The notes beneath the pieces were generated by a model. The model was not told where the DNA came from. It did not search any database and saw nothing but the letters and a program-made list of their open reading frames with translations. Positions 17,087 to 25,426 of a stretch of DNA of 64,000 nucleotides are shown in pieces. The DNA is from Leptospira andrefontaineae. GTDB taxonomy: Bacteria; Spirochaetota; Leptospiria; Leptospirales; Leptospiraceae. Made by a program: the position numbers and the translations under genes. Position 1 is the first letter of the stretch, and each line of letters opens with the position of its first letter. The stretch is taken from contig NZ_RQEY01000018.1 in assembly GCF_004770105.1 (NCBI RefSeq), positions 372,001 to 436,000 on the forward strand, in the 5' to 3' direction.

Positions 17087-17097
17087 TCCCCGGTCTT
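17073..17097 (+). other. Hairpin between rpsU and yqeY
   Basis: AAGACCG (17073-17079) and CGGTCTT (17091-17097) form a 7-bp stem with an 11-base loop spanning the rpsU stop codon. In E. coli a terminator between rpsU and dnaG sets the high S21 to low primase ratio. This hairpin is in the equivalent place but lacks a T run, so partial termination or RNA processing is only inferred. Confidence 0.4.
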
Positions 17098-17125
17098 AGG
17101 TTCCTAAAGAGATAGGGGAACGGGC

Positions 17126-17575
17126 ATGTCCCTGCAATTAAAAATTAATACCGACCTGAAAGAGGCCATGAAAGCAAAACAGGAGCCTCTTCTCTCCACC
17201 TTACGCCTACTCAAGGCGGATATCCAATACGAGCTTACGAAAAACGGAGCCCAAGAATTAAGCGATGAACAAGTCATCGTTTTGATCAAACGTGGCTATG
17301 TAAAACGTACTGATGCAATCCAGATGTACGAAAAAGCAAATCGTAATGATCTCGCGGAAAAAGAAAAGGGTGAAGCCGAAGTCTTAAAATCATATCTTCC
17401 ACCTGATGTGCCTGAAGATCAAATCATCGCAGCTGTAGAAAAATTCGTCATAGAACTCGGAGCTTCCGGGCCCAAAGACATAGGAAAGGTTATGGGAAAA
17501 GTTATGGCTGAATTTAAAGGCGCGAACATAGACGGATCGAAGGTTTCTGCGATCGTAAAATCTAAACTTTCCTAA
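17126..17575 (+). CDS. yqeY: GatB/YqeY domain protein
   Basis: 149 residues, full length for YqeY. Features: MSLQLKINTDLKEAMKAKQE, LSTLRLLKADIQYE, an EQVIVLIKRGYVKRTDAI helix pair, then ILPPD-like LKSYLPPDVPEDQI, and GPKDIGKVMGKVMAEFKGANIDG at the end. This last segment is the tRNA-binding tail domain shared with GatB of the amidotransferase. Stand-alone YqeY is linked to tRNA or translation, but its activity is not settled. In many bacteria it lies between rpsU and dnaG as here. GATAGGGGAA gives a ribosome-binding site before the ATG. The gap to dnaG is 11 bp. Confidence 0.9.
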   Translation: MSLQLKINTDLKEAMKAKQEPLLSTLRLLKADIQYELTKNGAQELSDEQVIVLIKRGYVKRTDAIQMYEKANRNDLAEKEKGEAEVLKSYLPPDVPEDQIIAAVEKFVIELGASGPKDIGKVMGKVMAEFKGANIDGSKVSAIVKSKLS

Positions 17576-17586
17576 GCTGGTATACC

Positions 17587-19377
17587 TTGCAGTTCCAAAG
17601 GGAATTTATCGACCGTATTCGTAGGGAAGTTCCCATCGAAAGTTTTATCAGTCGATTTGTACCCTTGCAAAAAAGAGGGAGAAACATGGTGGGCCTATGT
17701 CCATTCCACCAAGAAAAATCTCCTTCATTTAATGTTTCCATAGATAAACAATTCTATCATTGTTTCGGATGTAAGGCATCCGGAGATCTATTCCAATTCG
17801 TAATGAGTTACGAAAGAGTGGATTTCCAAAGAGCGAAAGAAATTCTTTCCGAATATTCCGGAATCCCAATCCAAGAAAAAGCAAAAGAAGAAGTAGAAAG
17901 AACTGAACTTCTTTATAAAGTAAATAAGAAGGTTTTACTTTACTTCCAGGAAAATTTACGCGGTCCGCAAGGACTCGCAGCAAGAGAATATTTGAATTCT
18001 CGAGGTCTTGGAGAAGAGATCCAAAGATCCTTCCAACTTGGGTATGCTCCAGGTGGATTTAATCATTTAGCCGGAAAAGTTTTTAATACTAAAGAAGAAA
18101 TTAAGGCCGCTCTAGAAGTGGGCCTAATCCGTGAATCCGAAAAGGGAAAAGAACCTTATGATTTTTTCAGGGATCGGATCATGTTCCCAGTTTTTGATCT
18201 TTCTGGGAGAGTAATCGCATTTTCAGGGAGAATTTTAGGCCCGGGAAAAGAGTCTAAATATGTGAATAGTCCTGCTTCTTCCATATTTGATAAGGGAAGA
18301 ACATTTTATCATCTTCATCAGGCAAAAGAATCCATCCAAAAGTCCAGAACCTCAATTTTAGTGGAGGGATATTTGGATGTGATCGGTCTCGTAGATAAGG
18401 GTCTGGAAAATACAGTTGCTTGTATGGGAACGGCTGTGACTGAAAATCATATACGGACCATGAAGAAATTCTCGGATAAATTCCTTCTGGTTTTGGACGG
18501 GGACTCCGCAGGTAGAAAGGGCGCTTTACATGCAGCGGAACTTTGCCTGAAAGAGGGCCTGGATTGTTTTGTTATATTATTACCTGAAGGAAAGGATCCT
18601 TTCGATCTTTCTAAGGAATTGAACCGCCAAGAATTGCATAAACTTTTGGAAAACCAAATCCCGGCTTCTTCTTTTGTGGTTGAGGAACTTTTGGATAAGG
18701 CGGATTCTCGCGCTCTTCCTGAAAAGAAAAGAAGGGCCCTGGATAATTTATACCAATTTCTGAAAGGGTTCAATCGGGACTCTGACCGGGAGTTTTTCTT
18801 AAGTCTCGGAGCAAGAAGGCTCGGGATCAGTATGGATGCAGTTTTACGAGATTATAAGGGTGGAGGAGCCAAGTTTGCCTCTCCAGGGTCCGATAATAAT
18901 AAGGATAAATCCGCCAAACGTGTATCAGGCCCGAATCCTGCCGAAAAATGCGAAAGAGAGATCATTGCCTTACTCGTGAAGGCTAATCATTTATTCCGTT
19001 TTTCCGAAGAATTATCCGGGTTGGAATTCTTGGATTCTAAAAGTGCGTTTTTATGGGACTTTATATATACGAGATACGCAAGCGAAGAAGAAGTTTCTCC
19101 CGCTTCCGTTATTTCTTCAGAGATCCCAAACGAATTTAAGGAATCCATAGCTCCTTTTCTGATCTCAGAAGCGGATATGAGTCCTGAAGATTCCGTGAAG
19201 GTGTTTAAAGGACTATTAAATCAACAGAAACTTTTCGTGATCGATAAGAGAATGGAAGAGTTGGATTCAGGTTCACCTATGGATGATCCTGAACATTTTA
19301 CAAAACTGGCATATTATAAGACCGAGAAAGCAAAATTATTGGAATTTATCCGTAATGAAAACTCGGGCGTAAGATAG
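17587..19377 (+). CDS. dnaG: DNA primase
   Basis: 596 residues, normal for DnaG. It synthesises RNA primers at the replication fork with the DnaB helicase. The N-terminal CHC2 zinc domain is complete: CPFHQEKSPSF, then FYHCFGCKASGD. The catalytic core has SGRILGPGKESKYVNSP. The TOPRIM motifs are ILVEGYLDVIGL (Glu) and LVLDGDSAGRKGA (Asp-x-Asp). The C-terminal helical region (from about 440) fits the DnaB-binding domain and is poorly conserved as usual. The start is TTG at 17587, which fits the family N terminus (FIDRIRREVPIE), with no strong ribosome-binding site. That may keep expression low. Confidence 0.95.
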   Translation: MQFQREFIDRIRREVPIESFISRFVPLQKRGRNMVGLCPFHQEKSPSFNVSIDKQFYHCFGCKASGDLFQFVMSYERVDFQRAKEILSEYSGIPIQEKAKEEVERTELLYKVNKKVLLYFQENLRGPQGLAAREYLNSRGLGEEIQRSFQLGYAPGGFNHLAGKVFNTKEEIKAALEVGLIRESEKGKEPYDFFRDRIMFPVFDLSGRVIAFSGRILGPGKESKYVNSPASSIFDKGRTFYHLHQAKESIQKSRTSILVEGYLDVIGLVDKGLENTVACMGTAVTENHIRTMKKFSDKFLLVLDGDSAGRKGALHAAELCLKEGLDCFVILLPEGKDPFDLSKELNRQELHKLLENQIPASSFVVEELLDKADSRALPEKKRRALDNLYQFLKGFNRDSDREFFLSLGARRLGISMDAVLRDYKGGGAKFASPGSDNNKDKSAKRVSGPNPAEKCEREIIALLVKANHLFRFSEELSGLEFLDSKSAFLWDFIYTRYASEEEVSPASVISSEIPNEFKESIAPFLISEADMSPEDSVKVFKGLLNQQKLFVIDKRMEELDSGSPMDDPEHFTKLAYYKTEKAKLLEFIRNENSGVR

Positions 19378-19392
19378 ATAGGGGACCGCAGA

Positions 19393-21159
19393 ATGGAAAA
19401 TCTACAAAGCATGCCGGAAGTGCAGAAGATCATTGCGATAGGAAAAGCAAATAGCGAAATTTCCTACGATGAGATCAATGAGATACTTCCGGATAAGATC
19501 TTAAACTCCGAGAAGATTGACGATGTATTCACTCTTCTTCATGAAATGGGAATAGAGATCGTAGAAGAATATACTAGAAAATCTTTGGAGCCGGCTACTT
19601 CTATCCTGCCTAAAGACGATCCGGCTCTTCCGGTAAAACCTGCACGCAAAAAGAAAGAGACTGCTTCTTCTGCCGGTGGTTCCGAAGATCCGATCCGTTT
19701 GTATTTGAAAGAGATCGGAAAAGTAAATTTGATCTCCGGTGAAACGGAAGTATTCCTCGCTAAAAAAATAGAAAAAGGCGAGAAGATCATAGAAGAAACA
19801 ATCTTAGGTTCTTCTATCCTTAGAGCGAACTTCATCAAACTTCTTCCTAAGATCCGCAGTAAAAAGACTAAGGTGTATGATCTTGTTCGAGTAGACAAGA
19901 TGTACGCGATGAACGCGGAAGAAGCGAAGAAGTTAGAAGAACTTTTCTTCAAGAACATCTCCGTTATCCAAGAACAGGAAAAAGTTTTACAAGAAGCTCA
20001 ATCCAGGATCCGCAAATATTCGGAGAACTCTAAAAAGTTCAAAGAGTTCAAAGAGAAAATAGATATCTCCAAAGGTATCATAGATACAGCCGTAAGGGAA
20101 TTAGGAGTCTCTCAAAAAGAGATCCAGAAAATTTCCCAAAAGATCAAATCAATGGTCTTTAGGATCAAGGAGATAGATCGTCATTTCTTAAAGATCAAAG
20201 CTCAGTACGGTTATGATGTTAAGGATATCAAAGCATTCAACCGTTTCATCGAAAAGAATGAGAAGTTAGAAGATATCGAAAAGATGATGGGAGTCTCTAT
20301 AGACGAGGTTCGCGAGGTCATCAAAGATATCCGTAATAATGAGCGTAAACTTCGCCGCATGGAACAGGAAGCCGGTTCTTCTGTCCAAGAGATCAAAGAC
20401 TGGGGCGAAAAGATCATCAAAGGTGAAAGAGAGATCGCTCAAGCCAAAAAGGAACTTGTAAAAGCAAACCTAAGACTTGTGGTTTCCATCGCAAAACGTT
20501 ATGCAAACCGAGGAATGCATTTCTTCGATTTGATCCAAGAAGGAAACATCGGTCTAATCAAGGCAGTAGACAAATTCGAGTATAAGAAGGGATATAAATT
20601 CTCCACTTATGCTACTTGGTGGATCCGTCAAGCTATCACCCGTGCGATTTCCGACCAAGCAAGAACCATCCGTGTTCCGGTTCACATGATCGAACAAGTG
20701 AACAAGGTCATTCGTGAAACTCGTTTATTCGTTCAAGAATTCGGTCGTGATCCTTCCAATGAAGAAATTGCAGAACGTTTAGGCTGGCCTGTTCAAAAAG
20801 TAAAAGCAGTTAAGAACGTTGCAAGAGAGCCGATCTCTCTCGAGATCCCAGTTGGTTCAGAAGAAGATTCGGAATTGGGAGACTTTATCGAGGACAAGGA
20901 TGTGGAATCTCCAGTGAATTCTGCAGCTTCCAGTATCTTAGCGGAACAGATCAGACAAGTGCTTCATACTCTTCCTGCAAGGGAACAGAAAGTAATCCGT
21001 ATGCGTTTCGGTCTGGATGATGGTTATCCTCAAACCTTGGAAGAGGTTGGTTATCAGTTCAAGGTAACCAGGGAAAGGATCCGTCAGATCGAAGCAAAAG
21101 CACTTCGAAGACTACGTCACCCATCTCGTTCTAAAAAACTGAGAGATTATATCGATTAA
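19393..21159 (+). CDS. rpoD: Primary sigma factor sigma-70 (RpoD)
   Basis: 588 residues. It directs RNA polymerase to housekeeping promoters. Regions in order: region 1.1 at the N terminus ([16 protein letters not shown]), an Ala/Lys linker, region 1.2 from [15 protein letters not shown], a long non-conserved region, region 2 ([45 protein letters not shown]), region 3 ([10 protein letters not shown]) and region 4 ([19 protein letters not shown], ending [18 protein letters not shown]). All are intact. The gene follows dnaG by 15 bp with an AGGGGA site, as the last member of the macromolecular-synthesis operon. A long palindromic element lies downstream before the convergent glpD. Confidence 0.97.
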   Translation: MENLQSMPEVQKIIAIGKANSEISYDEINEILPDKILNSEKIDDVFTLLHEMGIEIVEEYTRKSLEPATSILPKDDPALPVKPARKKKETASSAGGSEDPIRLYLKEIGKVNLISGETEVFLAKKIEKGEKIIEETILGSSILRANFIKLLPKIRSKKTKVYDLVRVDKMYAMNAEEAKKLEELFFKNISVIQEQEKVLQEAQSRIRKYSENSKKFKEFKEKIDISKGIIDTAVRELGVSQKEIQKISQKIKSMVFRIKEIDRHFLKIKAQYGYDVKDIKAFNRFIEKNEKLEDIEKMMGVSIDEVREVIKDIRNNERKLRRMEQEAGSSVQEIKDWGEKIIKGEREIAQAKKELVKANLRLVVSIAKRYANRGMHFFDLIQEGNIGLIKAVDKFEYKKGYKFSTYATWWIRQAITRAISDQARTIRVPVHMIEQVNKVIRETRLFVQEFGRDPSNEEIAERLGWPVQKVKAVKNVAREPISLEIPVGSEEDSELGDFIEDKDVESPVNSAASSILAEQIRQVLHTLPAREQKVIRMRFGLDDGYPQTLEEVGYQFKVTRERIRQIEAKALRRLRHPSRSKKLRDYID

Positions 21160-21170
21160 GATCGGTTCCT

Positions 21171-21294
21171 CTTTCAAGAATTTCGGAGTTTTGCACGCAA
21201 AGGCGCAAAGAAAAGAAGGTACTGTTTCAAGTTTTCTGAAATACACTTCTAAACTTAGCGGCTTCGCGTGAAAAACCTCGGCGTTTCTTGAAAG
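21171..21294. repeat. 124-bp palindromic (MITE-like) element between rpoD and glpD
   Basis: The ends are exact inverted copies, CTTTCAAGAA (21171-21180) and TTCTTGAAAG (21285-21294). Inside them the arms keep pairing imperfectly for about 40 bases: left TTTTGCACGCAAAGGCGC against the right arm read in reverse as TTTTCACGCGAAGCCGC. The centre (about 40 bases) is AT-rich. The CGCAAAGGCGCAAAG part resembles dispersed repeats seen in several phyla. It may be a decayed mobile element and could also serve as a two-way terminator for the convergent genes. No coding potential. Confidence 0.6.
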
Positions 21295-21302
21295 TCTCTG
21301 CC

Positions 21303-22910
21303 TTATTTACCGTCGTAGGTGCTTCTGAGTGACTCAATAAGCTCGAGTGCTTCTGATTCTTTTTCCTTTCTTTGTGCTTCTTTCCAGCCTAATTGTTTAG
21401 CTAAGATTTGTGAAACCGGTGTTGCTAGTTTTGCTGAAAGTTTCAGATCTAAGAATTGGATCCTGAATCTTCTTGCAAGAACGTCCGTGACAGTGAGTGC
21501 GAATTCTTCTTTTGCGAACCATTCCACTTCTTCTTGGAAATATTCTACACCTTTTAAGAGAGGGGTTGGTTTTTTGCCAAGGATGATGAAAACTTCTCCG
21601 CCGTAAAAGTTTTGGAGGCGTTTTGCGGAGGTTTCGCTGACCTTATACATTTTCTGGATCTCTTTGTATAAGTTTTCTGAATATCCTACTTTTCCTGGGA
21701 AAGCGTATTTCGCAGTTCTGCTTGGACCGAATTCTTCTAAGGAAGCTTCCTTCAAGACTCGGTCGATCAGGTCCTCTGACATTTTTCTGTAAGTGGACCA
21801 TTTTCCTCCTCCCATAGTGATCAGCCCGGAAGAAGAAACTAAGATCACTTCTTCTCTTGAAATACTTTTCGTGTCTTGGTTTCCTTCCGGTGAGATGAGA
21901 GGTCTGATCCCTGAGAAGACTGAAATGATATCTTTTCTTTGCAGTGGTGAGGCTAAATACTCGGAACCTGTTTGTAGCAGGAATTCCACCTCCGATTCCA
22001 AAGGAAGTGGATCTTGGCTGACTTCATGTATAGGTGTGTCAGTGGTCCCTAAGATGACATGATCTTCCCAAGGAATAATGAATACTACTCGTCCGTCTTT
22101 TGTTTTAGGAATGATGAGTGCAGTATTACAAGGGATGGTTTCTTTTTTGAAAACCAAATGGATACCCTGGCTTGGAGAAAGCACACGATATGTTCTTGGA
22201 TCGTCCTTTAAACGGATATCGTCCACCCAAGGTCCAGTTGCGTTCACTACAACTTTCGCTTTTACATTATAAGTTTCTCCGCTGAGTAGATCTTTTACTT
22301 TTCCACCTATAATTTTGCCGTCCTTCTTCTGGAAGGATAGAAGTTCTGTTTGGTTCAGTACAAGAGCACCTTCTTTGGATGCTGCACGTGCCAGGTTTAC
22401 ATTCAGTCTGGCATCATTGAATTGAGAATCGTAATATAAGATACCGCCTGTTAGGCCTTTGGTTTGGAGAGCCGGAAAATCTTTTTCTACTTCTTCCTTA
22501 GAAACTCTTTTGTGAGAAGGTAGATTTCCTTTCCAAGCGAGGATATCGTACATAGTCATTCCGATACTATAATACGGTTTTTCGTATAGTTTGTATGTGG
22601 GAAGAATGAATGGAAGCGGTTTGACCAGGTGAGGTGCGTTTTCCAAAAGTCTTTGTCTTTCGGTGAGAGCCTCATGTATTAGTTTGAAATGGAATTGGGC
22701 GAGGTAACGGACGCCTCCGTGTATTAGTTTTGTGGAACGAGAAGAAGTTCCGGAAGCAAAATCCGATTTTTCCAAAAGTGCAACTTTGAGTCCGCGAAGG
22801 CTCGCGTCCAGGGCTGCCCCAGCTCCAGTGGCTCCGCCCCCCAAAATCAGGAGGTCGAATTGTTCTTCTTTTAATTTTTCAAACCGGCTTTTGCGATCGT
22901 GTTTTTGCAT
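21303..22910 (-). CDS. glpD: Glycerol-3-phosphate dehydrogenase, FAD-dependent
   Basis: About 535 residues. It oxidises glycerol 3-phosphate to dihydroxyacetone phosphate at the inner membrane and passes electrons to quinone. The FAD-binding N terminus is DLLILGGGATGAGAALDA, followed by LLEKSDFASGTSSRSTKLIHGGVRYL, the GlpD signature. WEDHVILGTTDTP and SGLITMGGGKWSTYRKM are further typical segments, and a C-terminal helical domain follows. I choose ATG at 22910, nine bases after AGGAAG; a TTG two codons upstream is too close to that site. Glycerol is usable by Leptospira as a carbon source, so a catabolic role is likely. It is convergent with rpoD, divergent from tyrS. Confidence 0.95.
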   Translation of the reverse strand: MQKHDRKSRFEKLKEEQFDLLILGGGATGAGAALDASLRGLKVALLEKSDFASGTSSRSTKLIHGGVRYLAQFHFKLIHEALTERQRLLENAPHLVKPLPFILPTYKLYEKPYYSIGMTMYDILAWKGNLPSHKRVSKEEVEKDFPALQTKGLTGGILYYDSQFNDARLNVNLARAASKEGALVLNQTELLSFQKKDGKIIGGKVKDLLSGETYNVKAKVVVNATGPWVDDIRLKDDPRTYRVLSPSQGIHLVFKKETIPCNTALIIPKTKDGRVVFIIPWEDHVILGTTDTPIHEVSQDPLPLESEVEFLLQTGSEYLASPLQRKDIISVFSGIRPLISPEGNQDTKSISREEVILVSSSGLITMGGGKWSTYRKMSEDLIDRVLKEASLEEFGPSRTAKYAFPGKVGYSENLYKEIQKMYKVSETSAKRLQNFYGGEVFIILGKKPTPLLKGVEYFQEEVEWFAKEEFALTVTDVLARRFRIQFLDLKLSAKLATPVSQILAKQLGWKEAQRKEKESEALELIESLRSTYDGK

Positions 22911-22972
22911 GTACAAGGTCTTCCTGCTTTACAGGCTGATTTCGCCGGGTGAAATTGCAATAAAAGAGCCAA

Positions 22973-24190
22973 ATGGAACCTAAAAAACAAATCGAATTGA
23001 TACGACGTGGGACAGTCGACCTGATCAGCGAAGAGGAACTTACCTCTAAACTTACTAAAAAAAAGTCCTTAAAAATCAAAGCCGGTTTCGACCCGACAGC
23101 TCCCGACCTTCATCTGGGGCATTTCGTTTTACTTAGAAAATTAAGGCATTTCCAAGATTTGGGTCATGAGGTGAATTTCCTACTGGGGGATTTTACCGCG
23201 ATGATCGGAGATCCTACAGGAAAATCCGAAACCAGAAAAAGACTTTCTAAAGAAGAAGTTTTGAAAAACTCAGAAACCTACCAAAACCAAGTTTTCAAGG
23301 TTTTGGATAAGGAGAAAACTAAGATCGTCTATAATTCCCGTTGGTGTTCCGGGATGAATTTCGAAGACGTTCTGGTGCTGACCTCAAAATATAGTGTGGC
23401 CCAAATTTTAGAAAGGGACGATTTCAGTAAGCGTTATAAGGGCGGACAACCCATCTCTCTCATAGAATTTTTATACCCTCTCGTCCAAGGTTACGACTCC
23501 GTAGAAATGGAGGCCGACGTGGAATTGGGAGGAACGGACCAAAAATTCAACCTTCTTGTCGGTAGAGAATTACAGAGAGAATACGGAAAAGAGGCTCAAT
23601 GTGTGATCACTCTGCCACTTCTCGTTGGTTTGGACGGGGTCAAAAAAATGTCCAAGTCCCTCGGAAATTACGTAGGGATTACGGAAGAACCGATAGATAT
23701 GTTCGGAAAACTAATGTCCATTTCAGACGAACTGATGTGGAATTATTTCGAATTGCTTACAGATCTTCCTATGGAATCCGTTTCTGAGCGCAAAAAGGGT
23801 ATCGAATCCGGAGGACTTCACCCTAAAGAGGTCAAAACAGAACTTGCGAAATTAATAATGGACCAATTCTCTTCTTCCGATGCAAATTTGGAAGCGATTG
23901 AAGAATGGAATAAGGTTCATAATCCGAAAGCAAGGGCCATTCCTGGGAATATTCCGGAAACAAAATTAGGGCCCGAATTTTTCCAAGAATCCGAAACCCC
24001 ACAGCTGATCTGGGTCCTCGCCAAACTGGGATTTGTTCCTTCTACCTCAGAGGCAAGAAGGCTCATCAAGTCCGGGGGGATTTATGTCGACGAAGAGAAA
24101 CTTTCGGATGAAAAATTTACTGTAAGTAAAAACGCAGAATACTTGATTCGCCAAGGCAAAAAAGGAAAATTCATCCGTCTGGTCAGTTGA
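22973..24190 (+). CDS. tyrS: Tyrosyl-tRNA synthetase
   Basis: 405 residues of the TyrRS type with a C-terminal S4 domain. It charges tRNA-Tyr with tyrosine. The HIGH motif is HLGHF within [18 protein letters not shown]. The tRNA/ATP loop KMSKS lies in [15 protein letters not shown]. Substrate residues occur in [15 protein letters not shown] and [19 protein letters not shown]. The S4 RNA-binding domain (about 345-405) has [16 protein letters not shown]. It is divergent from glpD with 62 bp between starts, so the promoters share that space. The NodB-domain gene begins 13 bp downstream, so the two form a probable operon. Confidence 0.96.
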   Translation: MEPKKQIELIRRGTVDLISEEELTSKLTKKKSLKIKAGFDPTAPDLHLGHFVLLRKLRHFQDLGHEVNFLLGDFTAMIGDPTGKSETRKRLSKEEVLKNSETYQNQVFKVLDKEKTKIVYNSRWCSGMNFEDVLVLTSKYSVAQILERDDFSKRYKGGQPISLIEFLYPLVQGYDSVEMEADVELGGTDQKFNLLVGRELQREYGKEAQCVITLPLLVGLDGVKKMSKSLGNYVGITEEPIDMFGKLMSISDELMWNYFELLTDLPMESVSERKKGIESGGLHPKEVKTELAKLIMDQFSSSDANLEAIEEWNKVHNPKARAIPGNIPETKLGPEFFQESETPQLIWVLAKLGFVPSTSEARRLIKSGGIYVDEEKLSDEKFTVSKNAEYLIRQGKKGKFIRLVS

Positions 24191-24203
24191 CCAAAATCAG
24201 AAC

Positions 24204-25403
24204 ATGCTCAGCGAAGAAGAATCCACAGTACTTTCCAAGACGATTAAGGAAATCCAGGACAACGAAGTAGAATCCGAGGTCCTGGAAAAAAAATTTCGTC
24301 AGATCCGTATCGGTTCTTCCGTATTCTTTTTCCTGATCTTAAGTATCACCACTGTTTTTGCTTTAGCAAGAAGATTGGATTCTCTCCAAAACACTGTCCA
24401 AAAACAAAACGAAGTTATCTCTGTTCTTTCGGAAGATATCACAAGTTTAAGATTAGAAGAACAACAAAGGGAAGAAGAAGTACTTCGTTTCAAGTCTTCT
24501 ATCTTGGATGATGTGCCTGATGGAGATTTAAGTGAAGAAGTTAATAAAAACTTAGGTTCTTTACAAGCAGTTATTCCTAAACCGGGAACCGGTAAAAATA
24601 TCAGTAGGGGAAATCCAAATTTTAAGGAAATCTCTCTTACATTCGATTTAGGTACCGGAGAAGATCTACAAATACTTTATGAATTTATGATGAGGTTCCC
24701 GATCAAGGTGACCTTATTTGTTTCAAACGAGAATCCTGCTAAAAAAGGAGGATCTTTATTCTCCAAAACAAATCTGGTCTATCTCAAAAAATTAGCTGCT
24801 TTGGATGGAAGGGTAGTTTTCGGGAACCATACCTGGAGTCATTTCAATTTACCTAGAAGTTTGAAAGAACCTTCTCTCAGAAAAAGAGCACTTCTAAGTT
24901 ATGTGGCGGATGAGATCCCGGATTTTAATATTCTTTTAGAAGAATTAACTTCCGTAGAGGATAAATTTAAAACAATTACCGGGCTTACTCTTACCAAGTA
25001 TTATAGATTACCTTACGGTGCGGTGGACCAGATCATTTTGGATGTATATGCAACACAAGGTTATGAAAACCATATCTTCTGGAGTAATAATACTGTAGGT
25101 TCTCTAGATGTTCCCGACTTCGTTTATAAGAAATATATAACCAAAAAGGATCCTGGGACCGGAAAAACAAAACTAGTACAGAACCCTCATTATAAAACCA
25201 AAGAAGAGATGTTGGACTTTTTATATCGTTGGGAAGCGGCAGACAAAAATGGGATGAACGGTGCTATTATTTTAATGCACCTTGGTTCACCTAGACAATC
25301 CGAAAAGCTGATCTATATTCTTCCTGATTTTATCCAAGCAATGTTAAACAAAGGTTATAAATTTACTACCGTTCCGGAAGTGTTGAACGAAAAGCAGGAC
25401 TGA
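24204..25403 (+). CDS. Polysaccharide deacetylase (NodB domain), membrane-anchored
   Basis: 399 residues. A cytoplasmic N-terminal helix, one transmembrane segment (about 35-52), a periplasmic coiled coil (about 55-105) and a NodB domain (about 145-395). NodB motifs: LTFDLG for motif 1, GNHTWSH with the HxxxH metal pair, YYRLPYGAVD for motif 3, and GAIILMHLGS for the last motif. Motif 1 has one Asp where many members have two; the first, the proposed catalytic base, is kept. The likely substrate is an N-acetylated sugar of peptidoglycan or another surface glycan, acting at the periplasmic face. It follows tyrS closely. A strong terminator overlaps the stop codon. The family is certain, the substrate is not. 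Confidence 0.85.
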   Translation: MLSEEESTVLSKTIKEIQDNEVESEVLEKKFRQIRIGSSVFFFLILSITTVFALARRLDSLQNTVQKQNEVISVLSEDITSLRLEEQQREEEVLRFKSSILDDVPDGDLSEEVNKNLGSLQAVIPKPGTGKNISRGNPNFKEISLTFDLGTGEDLQILYEFMMRFPIKVTLFVSNENPAKKGGSLFSKTNLVYLKKLAALDGRVVFGNHTWSHFNLPRSLKEPSLRKRALLSYVADEIPDFNILLEELTSVEDKFKTITGLTLTKYYRLPYGAVDQIILDVYATQGYENHIFWSNNTVGSLDVPDFVYKKYITKKDPGTGKTKLVQNPHYKTKEEMLDFLYRWEAADKNGMNGAIILMHLGSPRQSEKLIYILPDFIQAMLNKGYKFTTVPEVLNEKQD

Positions 25404-25419
25404 TCCTGCTTTTCGTTTT
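25387..25419 (+). terminator. Terminator with the stop codon of the deacetylase gene in its loop
   Basis: A 13-bp perfect stem: ACGAAAAGCAGGA (25387-25399) pairs with TCCTGCTTTTCGT (25404-25416). The 4-base loop CTGA holds the TGA stop. A short T run follows. Because the stem is symmetric it may also act for the minus-strand RND gene that ends at 25427. Confidence 0.8.
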
Positions 25420-25426
25420 AACTTAT

